Part shown: one piece after another, positions 1-11,331 of the stretch
Numbering within the stretch: position 1 is the stretch's first letter
How the letters are laid out: every line of letters starts with the position of its first letter
Assembly (NCBI GenBank): GCA_018873225.1
Contig: JAEILZ010000008.1
Span: 496,001-560,000 of the forward strand
Source: [Phialemoniopsis] sp. UDSM-2020
Taxonomy: Eukaryota; Ascomycota; Sordariomycetes; Thyridiales; Thyridiaceae
DNA: 64,000 nt
Reading direction: 5' to 3'
Program-made: the position numbers and the translations under genes
The notes under the pieces: generated by a model
Seen by the model: the letters and a program-made list of their open reading frames with translations, nothing else
The model's database searches: none
What the model was told of the DNA's origin: nothing

Positions 1-105
1 GGGTTGCTACATAGACAATAGAAGAATACATATTGCTCATGTCTTGAATGCTATTCTGCCAAACAGTGAGACACTCGCTACTCGCGCTCACAGCCCTGTA
101 CAATA

Positions 106-1785
106 TCACAGCATATATCTGAAGCCCTCCTTGCGCTGGTTTGGGTTCTGACGATCTGCTAATTGCTCCAAGTGCCTAGCCTTGTTTACGAGATCCCTGT
201 GCTGCTCAAATGCCACTGCCTCGTCCGCTGCCAGCTTCTTGTTCTCCGCGACCAGGCTTTGCCTGAAGATGAAGTTGAGCAGAATCGTGGCCCCATACAT
301 GGCGGTAGTGATACCGAAGGATGTGCGAAATGACGGCCCAAAGCTCGTCGGCCAAATGTACGAACCTGCAACGGCACCGAGCTGCGACACTGCGTTGACG
401 AAAGAGATGACAACGGCTCGCTTAGCGGGCGGTCGCGGAAAAGATGACGACAACCAGGGGAACATGATGATGTAACCAGCATACGAGGATGTCATGAAGA
501 AGAGCGACAGGTACCGTGCGGCGATATGAGTCGGCGCTGTGGCCATGGCGATGATGAAGCCGACGATACCGAGGGCGAGCGGCCATATGTGGTGAAGGAA
601 GCGTTCCTGCTGGCGATCTGAGTGCCAAGTGTTGAAAAGCGCGACCAGGCAGGAGAAGACCCATGGTGGGGCGGCAAGAAGTAGTGTCTTTGTGTTGTCG
701 TAGCCAAGAGTCTTGGTGAGCGTCGGGAAGTACGTGGAGAAGGACGTTCCGCAGATCATGGCTGTCTGAGACAGGCCGAGAAGGTAGAGCTTCCAGTCGC
801 TGAAGGCTAGCTTGGCGCCGTGGTACCACTTTTCGTCGGCAGAGTCGACGTCCACTTCGCCGACATCTTCGAGCATGCGCAGCTGGGCGACTTGGATCTC
901 TTCCTCTGTGAAGTGCCGCTTGGTGTTGTTGGGGAAATCAGGAAGAATAAAGGGCGAGATAGCGGCAACCGCCATGGTGATGGCTCCCTCGACGAAGAAA
1001 AGCCACCTCCATGCTCTGTGGCCGAGCATGCCTTCCATGTTCGCCAGGATGCCAGCGGCGATGAGGCTTCCGAAAGCGTTCGAGATGAGGTTGCCACAGT
1101 AGAAGATGGCGATGCGGAGCGACAACTCTTTCTTGGTGTACCACTTCGAGAGAAGGAAGAATGAGCCCGGTGAGAAGGCAGCCTCCACAAGACCGATGAA
1201 GAAGCGGCAGGCCACGGCCCCAGAGTACGACTGTACGATGCCAGTCAGGAGAGAAATGAGGCCCCAGACCATCATGCACGCGGGCAAGTATAGGGACGGG
1301 CGGCCAATTTTGTTCTGCGAATCGGAAGAACCCGGATTAGAACTTCACTGCACAGTAGACAGTCTATCGAGTTGACTCACCATGATCATATTGGAAGGGA
1401 CTTGGAACAAAATGAAACCCGCAAAGAGAATCGACATAACAGTTGCAAAGTCCGTGTCGGTCATGTTGAGATCGGACTGGAATCCTTGAAGTCTTGATGG
1501 AAGTCAGTACACATCATATCCGGCACCTGGTTAGTTCCTGTGCTATGGAACGTACCGAGCTGCAGCCGCGTTGGACCGGTCAATGTAGTTGAGAATGTAG
1601 ATGACTACGAGGAGGGACATCTTCGCGTCGAGCTTCCAGACGAGCGATCTCTCGACTTTCTTACGGCGCTCCGTGCCGAGAGCTAGAGGGCTCGGTAGAG
1701 CATCGACGTGCTCCGCCTCGACGTGACCAGCAACGGCCATGGTGTCCTTCAGGGCCGCTGACGGGACAGCAGGGTCGCCAGACAT
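106..1785 (-). CDS. MFS transporter, anion:cation symporter (allantoate permease-like) family
   Basis: Predicted plasma-membrane permease of the Dal5/allantoate-type ACS family; the substrate cannot be told from sequence. Three exons (1785-1556, 1492-1381, 1314-106) join in frame to 516 aa. The N-terminal cytosolic segment is followed by a first membrane helix ending in NYIDRSN, and the first intron splits the next codons so that exon 2 reads LQGFQSDLNMTD, the usual ACS-family sequence between TM1 and TM2. Exon 2 ends in the VPSNMIM motif of TM2. Exon 3 carries the remaining helices and a charged, Gln/Lys-rich C-terminal tail. Introns are 63 and 66 nt with GTACGT and GTGAGT donors. The chosen ATG gives a normal 76-residue N-terminal lead. 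It is convergent with nothing in the window and divergent from the transaldolase-like gene, with about 600 bp between the starts. Confidence 0.9.
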
Positions 1786-2382
1786 TGCAGAGAGTTCAAC
1801 AAGGTTTGTACCAAGGTTATCTCGTGTTACCGTGGGAAGACAGCGGAAAGATGGGAGATGAGGAGGGAAGAGCCACTTCGATGAAGATGGGCCTTCATAG
1901 CATGATAATGTACTCCTCGGGCAAGGCTGTGGACCGATGAGCCGTTGCCCGCATTCTACCCCATGGGGAACTCTGTGGGATGAAGAGGTGGCATTTTCTT
2001 GCTTAGCGCCGATATCGCGGGACTTGTGGAATATCTTGGTGGATATGTGGAATTTGCGGGAGCTAGTCTGAACATTGTGGAATTTCCGAGCTACCTAAGC
2101 ACTTGGCACGGACGACCTCTTACCGGCATGATGAACGGCCCCGGGCATGTGCGGTGTTTGCTTAAAAGAGGAAAATTGGTGCTTGCCAGGTCCGAGTGTC
2201 CGAAAGATGTGGTTTTATTGTCACTCCGCGATCGACATTGCCGATGCGGAGATGAGTGCGGAATTGTTGCCCGCCTTCACTCTAAATACCCTCAATTGTC
2301 GTGACTTTCACTTGTACAAGATGGGCATGTTTGCTACGCATTGTAGAATATCATTGACTCCCATATCAATCAGGCAGTCACC
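1786..2382. promoter_or_regulatory. Divergent intergenic region, MFS gene / transaldolase-like gene
   Basis: 597 bp between two divergent starts, so promoters for both genes must lie here. It contains three copies of TGTGGAAT at 2025-2032, 2046-2053 and 2076-2083, all in the same orientation; the last two extend to TGTGGAATTT. No supported coding sequence; the open frames across it show no recognisable protein. Confidence 0.5.
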
Positions 2383-3685
2383 ATGGTAAAGACACTACTC
2401 GAGCAGCTCGAGGAGCATATCAACGTCGACTGCGACTCGCTCGACCCTACCTTCATCAAGTCTCTGCCCATCAAGTGCCACGATCAAACGTCGAATCAGC
2501 GCATCGTCCATGAAGCTATTGTAGACCCTACGAACGCGCAAATAGTCGAGAGCACGATCAAAGAGCTGAAGGGCCAACCATGGGACGAGGTCTACGTTCA
2601 TTCGGTAAGTAAGGACTTCACTGGCTATGCAGTCTCAAAGTTGGCCCCATCTGAAGAGCACGAATGCTGACCATGCCATTCACAGCTCGCGAAGATAGCA
2701 GCAACTGTCCTCCCGGTGATCTCTGGGACAGTCCTTTCGCAGACATCGCCGTCGCGTGCTCATGACAAAGACTACGTTTTGTTCGACGCCCGTCGGAGGC
2801 ACAAGGCTTATCTAAAAGCTGGAATCCCTGCGTAAGACCGTAACCACGTTATATTCACGCCAGACATCATTGGCTAATAGCACCTCTCTTCAGTGATCGT
2901 ATCGCTGTCAAGATTGCAACAACTTCGGCGGGCGTGCAGGCGGCCAAGATCCTGAGCGGCGAAGGCATCAGGACCCTCGGAACAAACCTATTCTCCGTCC
3001 CACAGGCGCTTGCCGCTGCGCAGGCGGGAATGTTTGCAGTCTCTTTGTACTACAATGGTAAGTGCATGCACGTCGTTTTGCCAAATAGGCTAGGACTGAC
3101 TGATTCTGGCTTGTAGAGCCGAACGCGCACACCGACGCCTCGATCTGGCCCGATCTTGCCAACCCAGCCGACGAGCATCCCATGTCCTCAAGGCATCTTC
3201 TCATCCGGCGCGCGTATGACATCCTCAAAAAACGAACGGGCAAAGCACAGCCCCAGATGAAGACGGCTTCGTATGCCTCACCACGAGAAGTCATGACTGC
3301 TGCCGCCTTGGGTGCTGACCATGTCACCATTGGACGCGCCCTGCTCGAGGACCTCGCCTTTTCAGACCAGCTTCCAAAGTATCAGAAGGGGTTGTGGAAG
3401 GTGCCGGTGTCGGAGCAAGCTACAAAGGAAGGGTTCGCCTGGGAGAAGTGGACTCCTCCGGTGCCATCAGAAACGGCCGACCGCATCGCCAAGCTTGTCG
3501 CTCAAACTGATGAGTCGGAGCTACACTCGCTCGACGAGGATTACCTCGCGGACGGTGTCTTGGACAAGTACAATAACTCCGACGAGATGACGCGGACTAA
3601 ACTGGAAGAAGGGCTGAAGAGGTTCGACTTTTGGGAACAGGAGACGAGGAAGTACATAGAAGACTTGCAGGCTAAGCTTACTTGA
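2383..3685 (+). CDS. Transaldolase family protein (class I aldolase)
   Basis: Predicted cytosolic (beta/alpha)8 class I aldolase of the transaldolase / fructose-6-phosphate aldolase family, which forms a Schiff base with sugar phosphates. Four exons (2383-2604, 2686-2831, 2894-3057, 3117-3685) give 366 aa. Exon 3 carries the likely Schiff-base lysine in DRIAVKIATTSAG, followed by EGIRTLGTNLFSVPQA, which matches the strand-loop after the catalytic lysine in this family. Exon 4 has ALGADHVTIGRALLEDL near the end of the barrel and a charged helical C-terminal extension of about 100 residues. It is slightly longer than typical transaldolases (about 320-335 aa), and the active-site sequence differs from housekeeping Tal1, so a sugar-catabolic or secondary-metabolic paralogue is more likely. 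It lies upstream of, and parallel to, a C2H2/Zn2Cys6 regulator. Confidence 0.85.
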
Positions 3686-3947
3686 TGGGTCTGGACACAT
3701 CACACGGATTTGACGAGTGGTTACTGCCTTGTAACACTAACGTAGATACCTGCGTGAACAACAGAGCATTCATCAGGAATACGATTGCCGAAAACAAGCC
3801 GTAGCGTGCTAGTGCTAAGCTAGTCTCCTTGTTGACTGAGGAGAAGTTGCGGGATCAACACACGCCCCACATAGCCCTCTCCTACCTCATAAAGGCTTGG
3901 AAATTCCACATCGTCATGTCTACCCTCTCTCCCTAATAAATGCCACC

Positions 3948-6900
3948 ATGACGGCATCAGGTGATGACAGACCTTCACCGAAACGACCTCGGGAGCGCGG
4001 TACACTGGGTATCCAGACGCGAAGAGGTCGCGTTGAGTGCCAATGGCCCGGATGCGCAAGGTCGTACAAGACGGTGGAGCAGTTGAACCGCCATTCAAAG
4101 ACGCGTAGGTTGCAATTATTCCACCACAAGTGATGTCTGTTGGACTGACCAGGGGGCAGATCTCGGCGACTCGGGTTATACATGCTCCGTCTGCGATAGA
4201 GAGTATTCTAGAAGGTGCGATGTCATACCTCTGGTTGTCTTGGCATATATTTGCCGCTAACCTATTGGCAATAGTGATGTCCTGGCACGACATCTTGTCC
4301 AAGCCCATGGGCAAAAAGCGAATCGTGTAGGACGGCCACGGAAGATTGCTTGGTATGTTTTCCTTCATCATTGAAAGAGGCGTTATTTTGAAAAGGCTCG
4401 TACTGATCGTCTCCTAGCATTGCCTGTGCACAGGATGAAGCCTCTTGCGACGGCGTGCCGCCTGCAGCGTGCTCTCCGTGCACTCGGGAGAACCGATCAT
4501 GCCAGTATCGACATCCAACGACCCAAAATCGGGATGACGCTCGATCAATGACAGAATCTCGCAATGATCAACCATCGCCCGCACCAGATGGAGGAGTCGC
4601 GTTGAGTGAAAGATGTGATGATCAAGATTCGGCACTGCGCAATGCCTTCCAGGCTAACTTGGGACATGGCAATGACTTTGAGTCGATGCTAAGTGGCAAT
4701 CGCACGCAGCAACCGATCCCTCAAGTAGCTGCTGAATCGTCAGTATCGCCGAGCTGGATGAATGCTTTCCGCTCGCCACAATCAGACACTGCCCCTGCAG
4801 CTCACCTACCCATGCAACTTGATGGTGCGGATCCTGCCGCTGCTGCATTGCTCTCCATGTCAACTGGAGTTGTGGACCCTCAGCCGAGCGATTTCTTTCT
4901 CTTCTCGACAGACAACCCGGTAATGGGTCTTTCGAGTCATACTTTTGACTGGGGCTTCACTGATAATGGTGACTACGACATCTTCGATTTTGTTGGAGAT
5001 CAACCTCTGCCAGAAGGAACCGGTACGGTCGCTGGTGAACGTACAGCCACGGCAGCATCAGCAGTGGCAGACAGGGATCCAGAGATTGTTCGGGCACTCG
5101 TTGCCGAGGAAGTCGACGGACAGCCTAATGTAGGGGATCTACCGAATGGCAGCCCTGGCGAGAGTCCTTGGGTAAGTTCATTTCACTAAACCCTTGCCTG
5201 TCCAAAGACTAACAAGACAGCTCGACGTCTACAAGCCCGACACACCCGACGACTCCGTTACATTACCCATCACCAGACCCGGAAGCCCCAAGAATCAGGC
5301 GCTGACAGGGGCTGCTAGTGCTAGTGTCAACAGCGACGCCCGCCGATCGATGCAGCGGTTGGCCGAGTATGCCCACCAAAGCGTCTGGTCATTGCCTGAT
5401 CTAGCCAACTTCCCTTCCGCTAGGTCCCTGACGGCATGTATCAACCTATACCTCGGTAACTTCTCGCCCTGGCTCCCGATTGTCAACAGCCCCCAAGGAA
5501 GCTTTCGTGTTGACAAGGCCGCGCCGATACTTCTGATGGCTATGGCGGGACTGGGAGCCGTGTACGGAGGGCATCACTTGGAGACACTTGCCTTGCCATT
5601 AAACGAGCTCGTGAGGCGGCAAGTTGTCTATATTGTGGGTCAACCCCGGAATTCTTTGACCTTAGCTATCCTAGCTGACCGCAGTTCAGTGCGAATACGA
5701 CCAACGGTTCGCTCTTGAGACGTGTGTTGTGCAAGCGAGCTTGCTGCAATCATTCTTCGGTCTGTATAGCGGTTCTCCGCGGCTCTCGCAGCAAGCCGAG
5801 GCCACTCGATCTATACTCGTCGCGGCTTGCAGGCGCATGCATCTTCTGGACACCACATATTCGGCATCGAAAGAGCTACTGAGACGGCGTCCAGACGCTA
5901 CTGCTCAGGAAAGAAGCAGGGCGGTCAAGCAAGACCATCGCAACAGTCGTCTTGGGTGGTCCATCTTCGTAAGCTCAAACTAGTGAATCTTTCAGACAAT
6001 CCCATTACTAACTTTGACGATAGCTGCTTGATGCCCAGTTGTCCTGTCTATTCAGCAGGCCATCTCAATACCCAATGACAGATATCCAGGCAGCGTTACC
6101 TGTTGTGGCGCCAGAGCCTTTCGACAGCCGCCACTCTTTTGGGTCTATCATGTCTAGCCTGCTGGAAAAGGGGCAGCTTCCAGAACATCCTTCCGACTTT
6201 GGTCTATGCTGTCTCGCCTATGCCATGTACAGGTTTGTTTCCCATTCATATGACTCAAAGCCCCTCAATGTAAATGAATGTCTTGTAACTGACTGGGTTT
6301 CAAGGATGTGTATGGAAGCAGCCGCCCTCCAGCGGTTCACGTCTACAACAAGCCTATCGTCGCGGTACAATGTTGCCTTTCCGCTGTACCCCAAACAGTA
6401 AGAGTCAATCCAATGTTCTTTCGACTTCTGTATTGCTTACCATACTTTTGACTGTAGTCCGCAGAGTCTTCTCGACCAGTTCGCTCACCACGCCATGAGC
6501 ATGCCCTCTAGCATCACTTCTCTTCGCGTGTCATGTGTAGCCCTTGCACACTATGCACATCTTCAGTTCACACATATCGGTCTGTTGGACAAGATCAAAG
6601 TCGCGGCCGGGAAGTCTGGTGAGCAAGCACGAGCAGCGGCTCGAACGGATATAACCGCCATGTTGCTCGAGAATCCGCAGGGCGCCCGCAATATCTTTGC
6701 CCATGCTGCCATGTTACGATGTTTGTTAAATCGCTTCACGTTTGAGTGAGTATCGCACAGATATTAGGCCTTCTTCATGACTATGGGACTGACTCACACT
6801 CAACGTCATAGTATCCCTACAGAAGTAGTCTGGATATTCGATGCTGCACTCTGCATGTGGACCTTTCTTCGCTTCTCCGGGCAAGCTATGTTTGGGCTGG

Positions 6901-7169
6901 GCAGCACTTCAAAGACTTCAGACCGGCGATACATTTTCACTTGGAAGCCGCCACCTCTGCTCGATGAATGGATCACGACCGGGGAGGGCCTGGTAACTAT
7001 ACAAGGGTTGGGTGGCGGTCGGCAGCTAACGCCGCAGAGTGTCCTGCAGGATGCTTGCGATAGGCTGGAAGTAATCTCATGGGGCCTGGCCGCGAGGTAT
7101 CGCGACGTCCTCAGGGGCCTCGTGGCTGAATCCGGGTCGAATGCGGCTGCTGGAGATTCGACTTTCTAG
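3948..7169 (+). CDS. Transcription factor with two C2H2 fingers, a Zn2Cys6 cluster and a fungal-specific TF domain
   Basis: Nuclear DNA-binding regulator. Ten exons (3948-4104, 4160-4214, 4275-4352, 4418-5171, 5221-5634, 5690-5968, 6024-6232, 6305-6397, 6458-6745, 6812-7169) give 894 aa. Splicing restores two textbook C2H2 fingers: C31-x4-C36-x12-H49-x3-H53 and C61-x2-C64-x12-H77-x4-H82. An AT-hook-like VGRPRK leads directly into a Zn2Cys6 cluster at C97, C100, C107, C115, C118 and C125. Both fingers and the cluster are interrupted by introns, so single-exon views hide them. Residues from about 330 on form a fungal-specific TF domain (PF04082-like), with a WLPIVNSP-type start and the motifs CEYDQRF and LYSGSPRL. 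The start ATG sits in a perfect GCCACCATG context. It is parallel to the transaldolase gene, with only 262 bp between them. It may regulate its neighbours, but that is inference. Confidence 0.92.
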
Positions 7170-7537
7170 GGGCGCCTAGCGTTTCCAATCGTAAAAGTTT
7201 CGCTCTGACGAGGCTTTCATATCTCTAAGTGCGATGAAGTGTGCTTGTATAGAATCTAGCGAGAATATCTTTCCCCTTTGTCTAATAGGGATTTTCCAAG
7301 GCATCAACTGGCTTCCGAGATACATAAAGTAAACAAGTTGTTGAACGATCAAAGCTTGCTCGACCTGACTCTAAAGAGGAGTCATCCAATAACGGCACAG
7401 TACACCAACACACTTTATACAACGTAATGACAATAGTGAAAACAAGTACTAGGGCACCTCGGACAGAAGAAGCCTATTCCATCTGAGCTGAGATGATTCA
7501 ACAGCAATAATCGCTAGTATCACAACCATCGCAAATT
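7170..7537. other. Intergenic, tail-to-tail
   Basis: 368 bp between the convergent ends of the C2H2/Zn2Cys6 regulator and the kinase-like gene. It must hold both 3' ends. I see no gene or clear repeat in it. Confidence 0.5.
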
Positions 7538-9192
7538 TTAGGACCTAACATCATAGGTTGCGGTAGGCACCTTCTGTGTCAGCGGCTTTTGATTAAATAT
7601 CTCCGGAATAGCCGTTGGTGTTGCAAAGGATCGCACAAAGGAAGAATCATTCTGCCGGGCGTTATCCAGTATCCTCTCAAGCATGTTGTGAACTACGGCG
7701 GAGTCGAGACGCTTCTTTGACTCCACTCTGAGCAGATCTGATTCAACGAGGCTGATGATGCCCTGTAGAGGGGAGTCTGGAAATCTTGGGTGAATGGCTA
7801 GACCATCAATCGTTGTCCTGACCACTGGGTGAACCTCGATTCGATCCTCAATCCCCGTTCTTCGTGTATCGGGATCAGCGATCAGTCGATAGTAAGCACA
7901 AGTCCCTCCTCGTGCAGCCTCACAACTCTCAATAGCCTTGAAGTCGTAAAGAAGCCAGGTCACGAACTCCAGAAGTATGCAACCCATAGACCAACAGTCA
8001 TATTTGCGAGACCTCGGTCCGGTCTTCCGGAACTCGTCATGTGCCTCCGGGGCTTCGTATATCTTGGTTGAAGCTTTCGTGGCCGTAGGTGCTTGCCTGA
8101 AATTGGTCGCCCTGTCATGGATTCGAGACACGCCAAAATCGGCGATCTTCAAAGTACCAAGCGCGTCACCGCCTTCGGTGAAGTGGAGGATGTTCGACGG
8201 TTTCAGATCTCCATGCCGACAATGCTGCATATGGATGTCCTTCAGCGCGTGCGAGAGGCCGACCATCTGCTCAAGTGCCCATAGAAAGACTTTCGGAGTT
8301 CTATCGAGCCTTTCCGGTCCATGTTTCCTCCAGAAGTCGTTGAGGTTGCCACCGTGGGCCCATGGGAAGAAAATGCAGCGCGCTTCCTCAAGAATGCCCG
8401 CGATCTTGATCAAGTGGCCGTTGTTCACTTTCTTGAATATCTCGAGATTAGTCATCTCGTCGCGAAATGGCTGATCCTTTCTGTCCTTCAGGCCGTCTTT
8501 GAATCTCTTGACCGCAAAACAGAGCTGGCTCTGGTTGATCTTTAGAGAGAAGGCTTGCGTCAGTTCTGTGGCACTAGCATGACCGGCTTCCTACTTACCC
8601 GGTGATAGTGTAACGGCTGATGTGACGGCCACAGAGTACCTTTATACACGATGCTGTACTCTGTGGCGTCCTCTTCGATGCAATCAAAAGGCAGAACGTG
8701 TCGACCAGGGGGCGGGAAATCAATGGTGAGGTCAGACCTGATGCCTAAATCCGGCGCCCAGACAATCCACTGGGTTTTATAGAATTGCTGTGGCAGGCTC
8801 GAGCCTGGGCATTTCTTGAAAAGCCTGGAGACATCCTTACCACCGCTTGTGAGGACAGCAGTGCCTTTCATCTCAATGGGTAGGTCATTGTCTCCAAGTC
8901 CGTTCGCCAACAAGATGTCGATGCATTCGGGTTTGTTCAGGAGGATAATGATCGCAATGATCTTCGCAGCTTGTTGAACCTTATCTTCAAGGTCCCAGTC
9001 CCAGCACGGCAAAAGATACCGTCCCCAGGTATTAGGCAGCTCTTTCTTCACTCGCTCGACCGTGATGATCTCACGAATATGATCCGGTCGAATGTACTCT
9101 CGCTCGGTAAGCACGCACCTCTGTTTGGCTTTATCGAGCCGGTCCCAGAGGCTTTCTGGGGTACTGCTCACTGTAGAATCTGGCACTCCCAT
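7538..9192 (-). CDS. Protein kinase with an N-terminal helical domain; kinase-only relative of the kinase-HET gene
   Basis: Serine/threonine-type kinase of a lineage seen in fungal incompatibility-type proteins. Two exons (9192-8599, 8539-7538) give 531 aa. Residues 1 to about 180 form an all-helical N-terminal domain with the motif FYKTQWIVWAPDL. The kinase fold follows: a degenerate glycine loop, the beta-3 lysine in CFAVKRF (about K209), the catalytic loop HGDLKPSN with D309 (His-Gly-Asp instead of His-Arg-Asp), DFG with D332, and APE at 361-363. These residues are intact, so activity is plausible. The neighbouring gene at 11332 has the same N-terminal layout (FYRLQWLFFPQKF at the matching place) and the same kinase signatures, and then adds a HET domain. 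The two genes are divergent. This copy ends soon after the kinase domain with no death domain. Confidence 0.88.
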
Positions 9193-11331
9193 GGTTGGTG
9201 TGGCCTGGATGACTGATTGATCACTGCTTCAATATGGACCGGCTCGCAACCTCGGTGTGCGCATGCCACTGAATATGTACCAAATCAGCGAGGAGCAGCC
9301 GCCTTCTTAAGCCCCGCAGAGTTTCAATCTGACCATCCATTCCTCGCTGAATCGGGGAATGGTACAGTGATTTCTACGCCAATCACCGTGCTCGCGACGT
9401 GATAAGTTTACCATTGCAGACGCCACCTAGGCAGAACTGTACCGGATTTGGGACTGGCTGCCACACACTCGCGATTGTTGGTCGATTGTATCCTAGGATT
9501 GGTGTTTTCTAAAGGGATAAGGCTGTGAAATCAAGGTCAAATCTACGAGATAGGAAAACCCCAGCACGCCGTCCGGCAATGTAGATCAGACATACAAGTG
9601 CATTTTCCAGAATCGACCTGTCCCGTGTCGGCGACGCCGACTCAGGCTCCGACTTTTGACACCATCCAAGCACAACTTTGTCCTTCAGATTTGTCGAAGT
9701 TGGGGTCCGAATGTCCTACCTAGAAGGTTCATGCACTCGATCGGCATTTGTAGTCAAGTGACTTAAACGGATGTCAACGGCAGTTCGGTCCTTCGTCCTG
9801 CCACCGTTGTCCTCCAAAATCATGGTTGGTAGTAGTTCTGAGCCAGTACTAACTTTCCCACCAAGAAAACGATCCCCAGCATGCCAAGGATACATGAAGG
9901 ATGCGAAGCCTTTTCTGGTGACCTTGCGGAAATCAACCGCGTATGTAGCGCGCCAAGCAGTCCCAAATGTTCCCACCGGGGCATGTCTTCTAACAAGACC
10001 GCCGAATTCTGTATGCGTGGGGGTCGAAGCAGCCGTGACTGCACGTCATCCTAGAAAGCGGGGTATTACGACTGAAGTCTTACACAATGCTTCCGAAACA
10101 AATCCATGGCTCCCTAGAGGGAGAGTAGAACAAGGGTGGTCACATGAACCGGCTGAAAGGTGGACCTTTCAAAAAAGGCCCCCAGAAATGGGACAAGGAC
10201 GGAACCGATCAAACTGGAGGCTCAGCCTGACGCGTGGTGGGAAGGAAGTGCAGTTTTGGGCCGTCATGCAGGACTTGTGTTGCTCAAGCAGGCCAATGCC
10301 AGACTCGGCGCACTCTTTCTGCGAAGATCTGGTAGCGGAAGATACTGTCATGAAACGTGCGTGGAGCGGAGCATGGGAAACCTTGGTGCTTCAATGATCA
10401 ACGTATTACCCACCAAGCTGTCAAACGGAAAATCCGGAACACTCCTCCCAGTCGAGTTACCAAAAGTAGGTCAACATGGGGATCGATTTCTACAGTCCGC
10501 TGCCGGAGCCTGATGAAAGGATGCATGGTTCGGTGTACGGAAGATGGTGTCATGCAGGCCGAAAGTGGGGTACTTGGCAAACACTCCCCTCAGTGTGTCC
10601 TTTGCTGGGCGCTGAGCCTTGCTTATGTGTTGCACTACATTGCATCTTGCGGAAGTGGGAAACACCGACATCCCGTCTCCTATTTGACGTGTGCCTTGTG
10701 CATCTGCAGGTCGTCATACTCAACTGATCACAGCGGCCGGCTGGCCCAATGAGACCTGCATGACGTAGGTGAGGGGTCTCACGACTGCATGAAGAGTCGT
10801 TCCCATAGAAGTGCCTTGCCAGCAGCCATGTCGAATGATAAGATGTTATGTAGCCAGGTGTCTCCACACTGCGACACGTCAGTATCGACAAGTCTGCCTT
10901 GCCCCATCTTCATTACTCCTGACTGGCCTCGGATATTTAATTCTTGATGGCTCCAAAGCGCACTCTATGCTATTGGTCTGGATTCATGTTCAAGGTGCGT
11001 TTCGTTACTGAATTTGAGCAGCATTTCCTTAATTATGGATCCTTGTCTAATCCTCCAAGTGTTGTAGGAATTCAGACATGTCCTGACGGGGTGGAGAGAC
11101 CACATCCAGACAACGCTGCTTGGTCTTTTCCACAGTTCAAAACAGGTCGAGGTGGGCGAAAAAAGAGGCTTCGAACGCCCGGAATATCCAGCAATATCGT
11201 ACCATTCGGAATCAATTCGCCTTACCTTTTCACTCCTACGCCTCGCTAGGTTCATCATTGTTACAGCAGTAAAATTGTTCTGGGATTCAGAGGTGCCATT
11301 CTATCTAGTTCATGCCAACATTGCCTGCACC
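9193..11331. other. Long divergent intergenic region between the two kinase genes
   Basis: 2.1 kb between two divergent kinase starts. Several overlapping open frames of 60-208 codons cross 9770-10750 on both strands, but none shows a recognisable domain, codon bias or splice structure. I read them as chance or as decayed sequence. Promoters for both kinase genes must lie at the two ends. Confidence 0.4.

Noticed and set aside
9771..10397. 208-codon open frame between the two kinase genes
   Set aside because: No domain, signal or membrane pattern. Several other open frames of similar length overlap it in other frames, and there is no coherent splice or codon signature.
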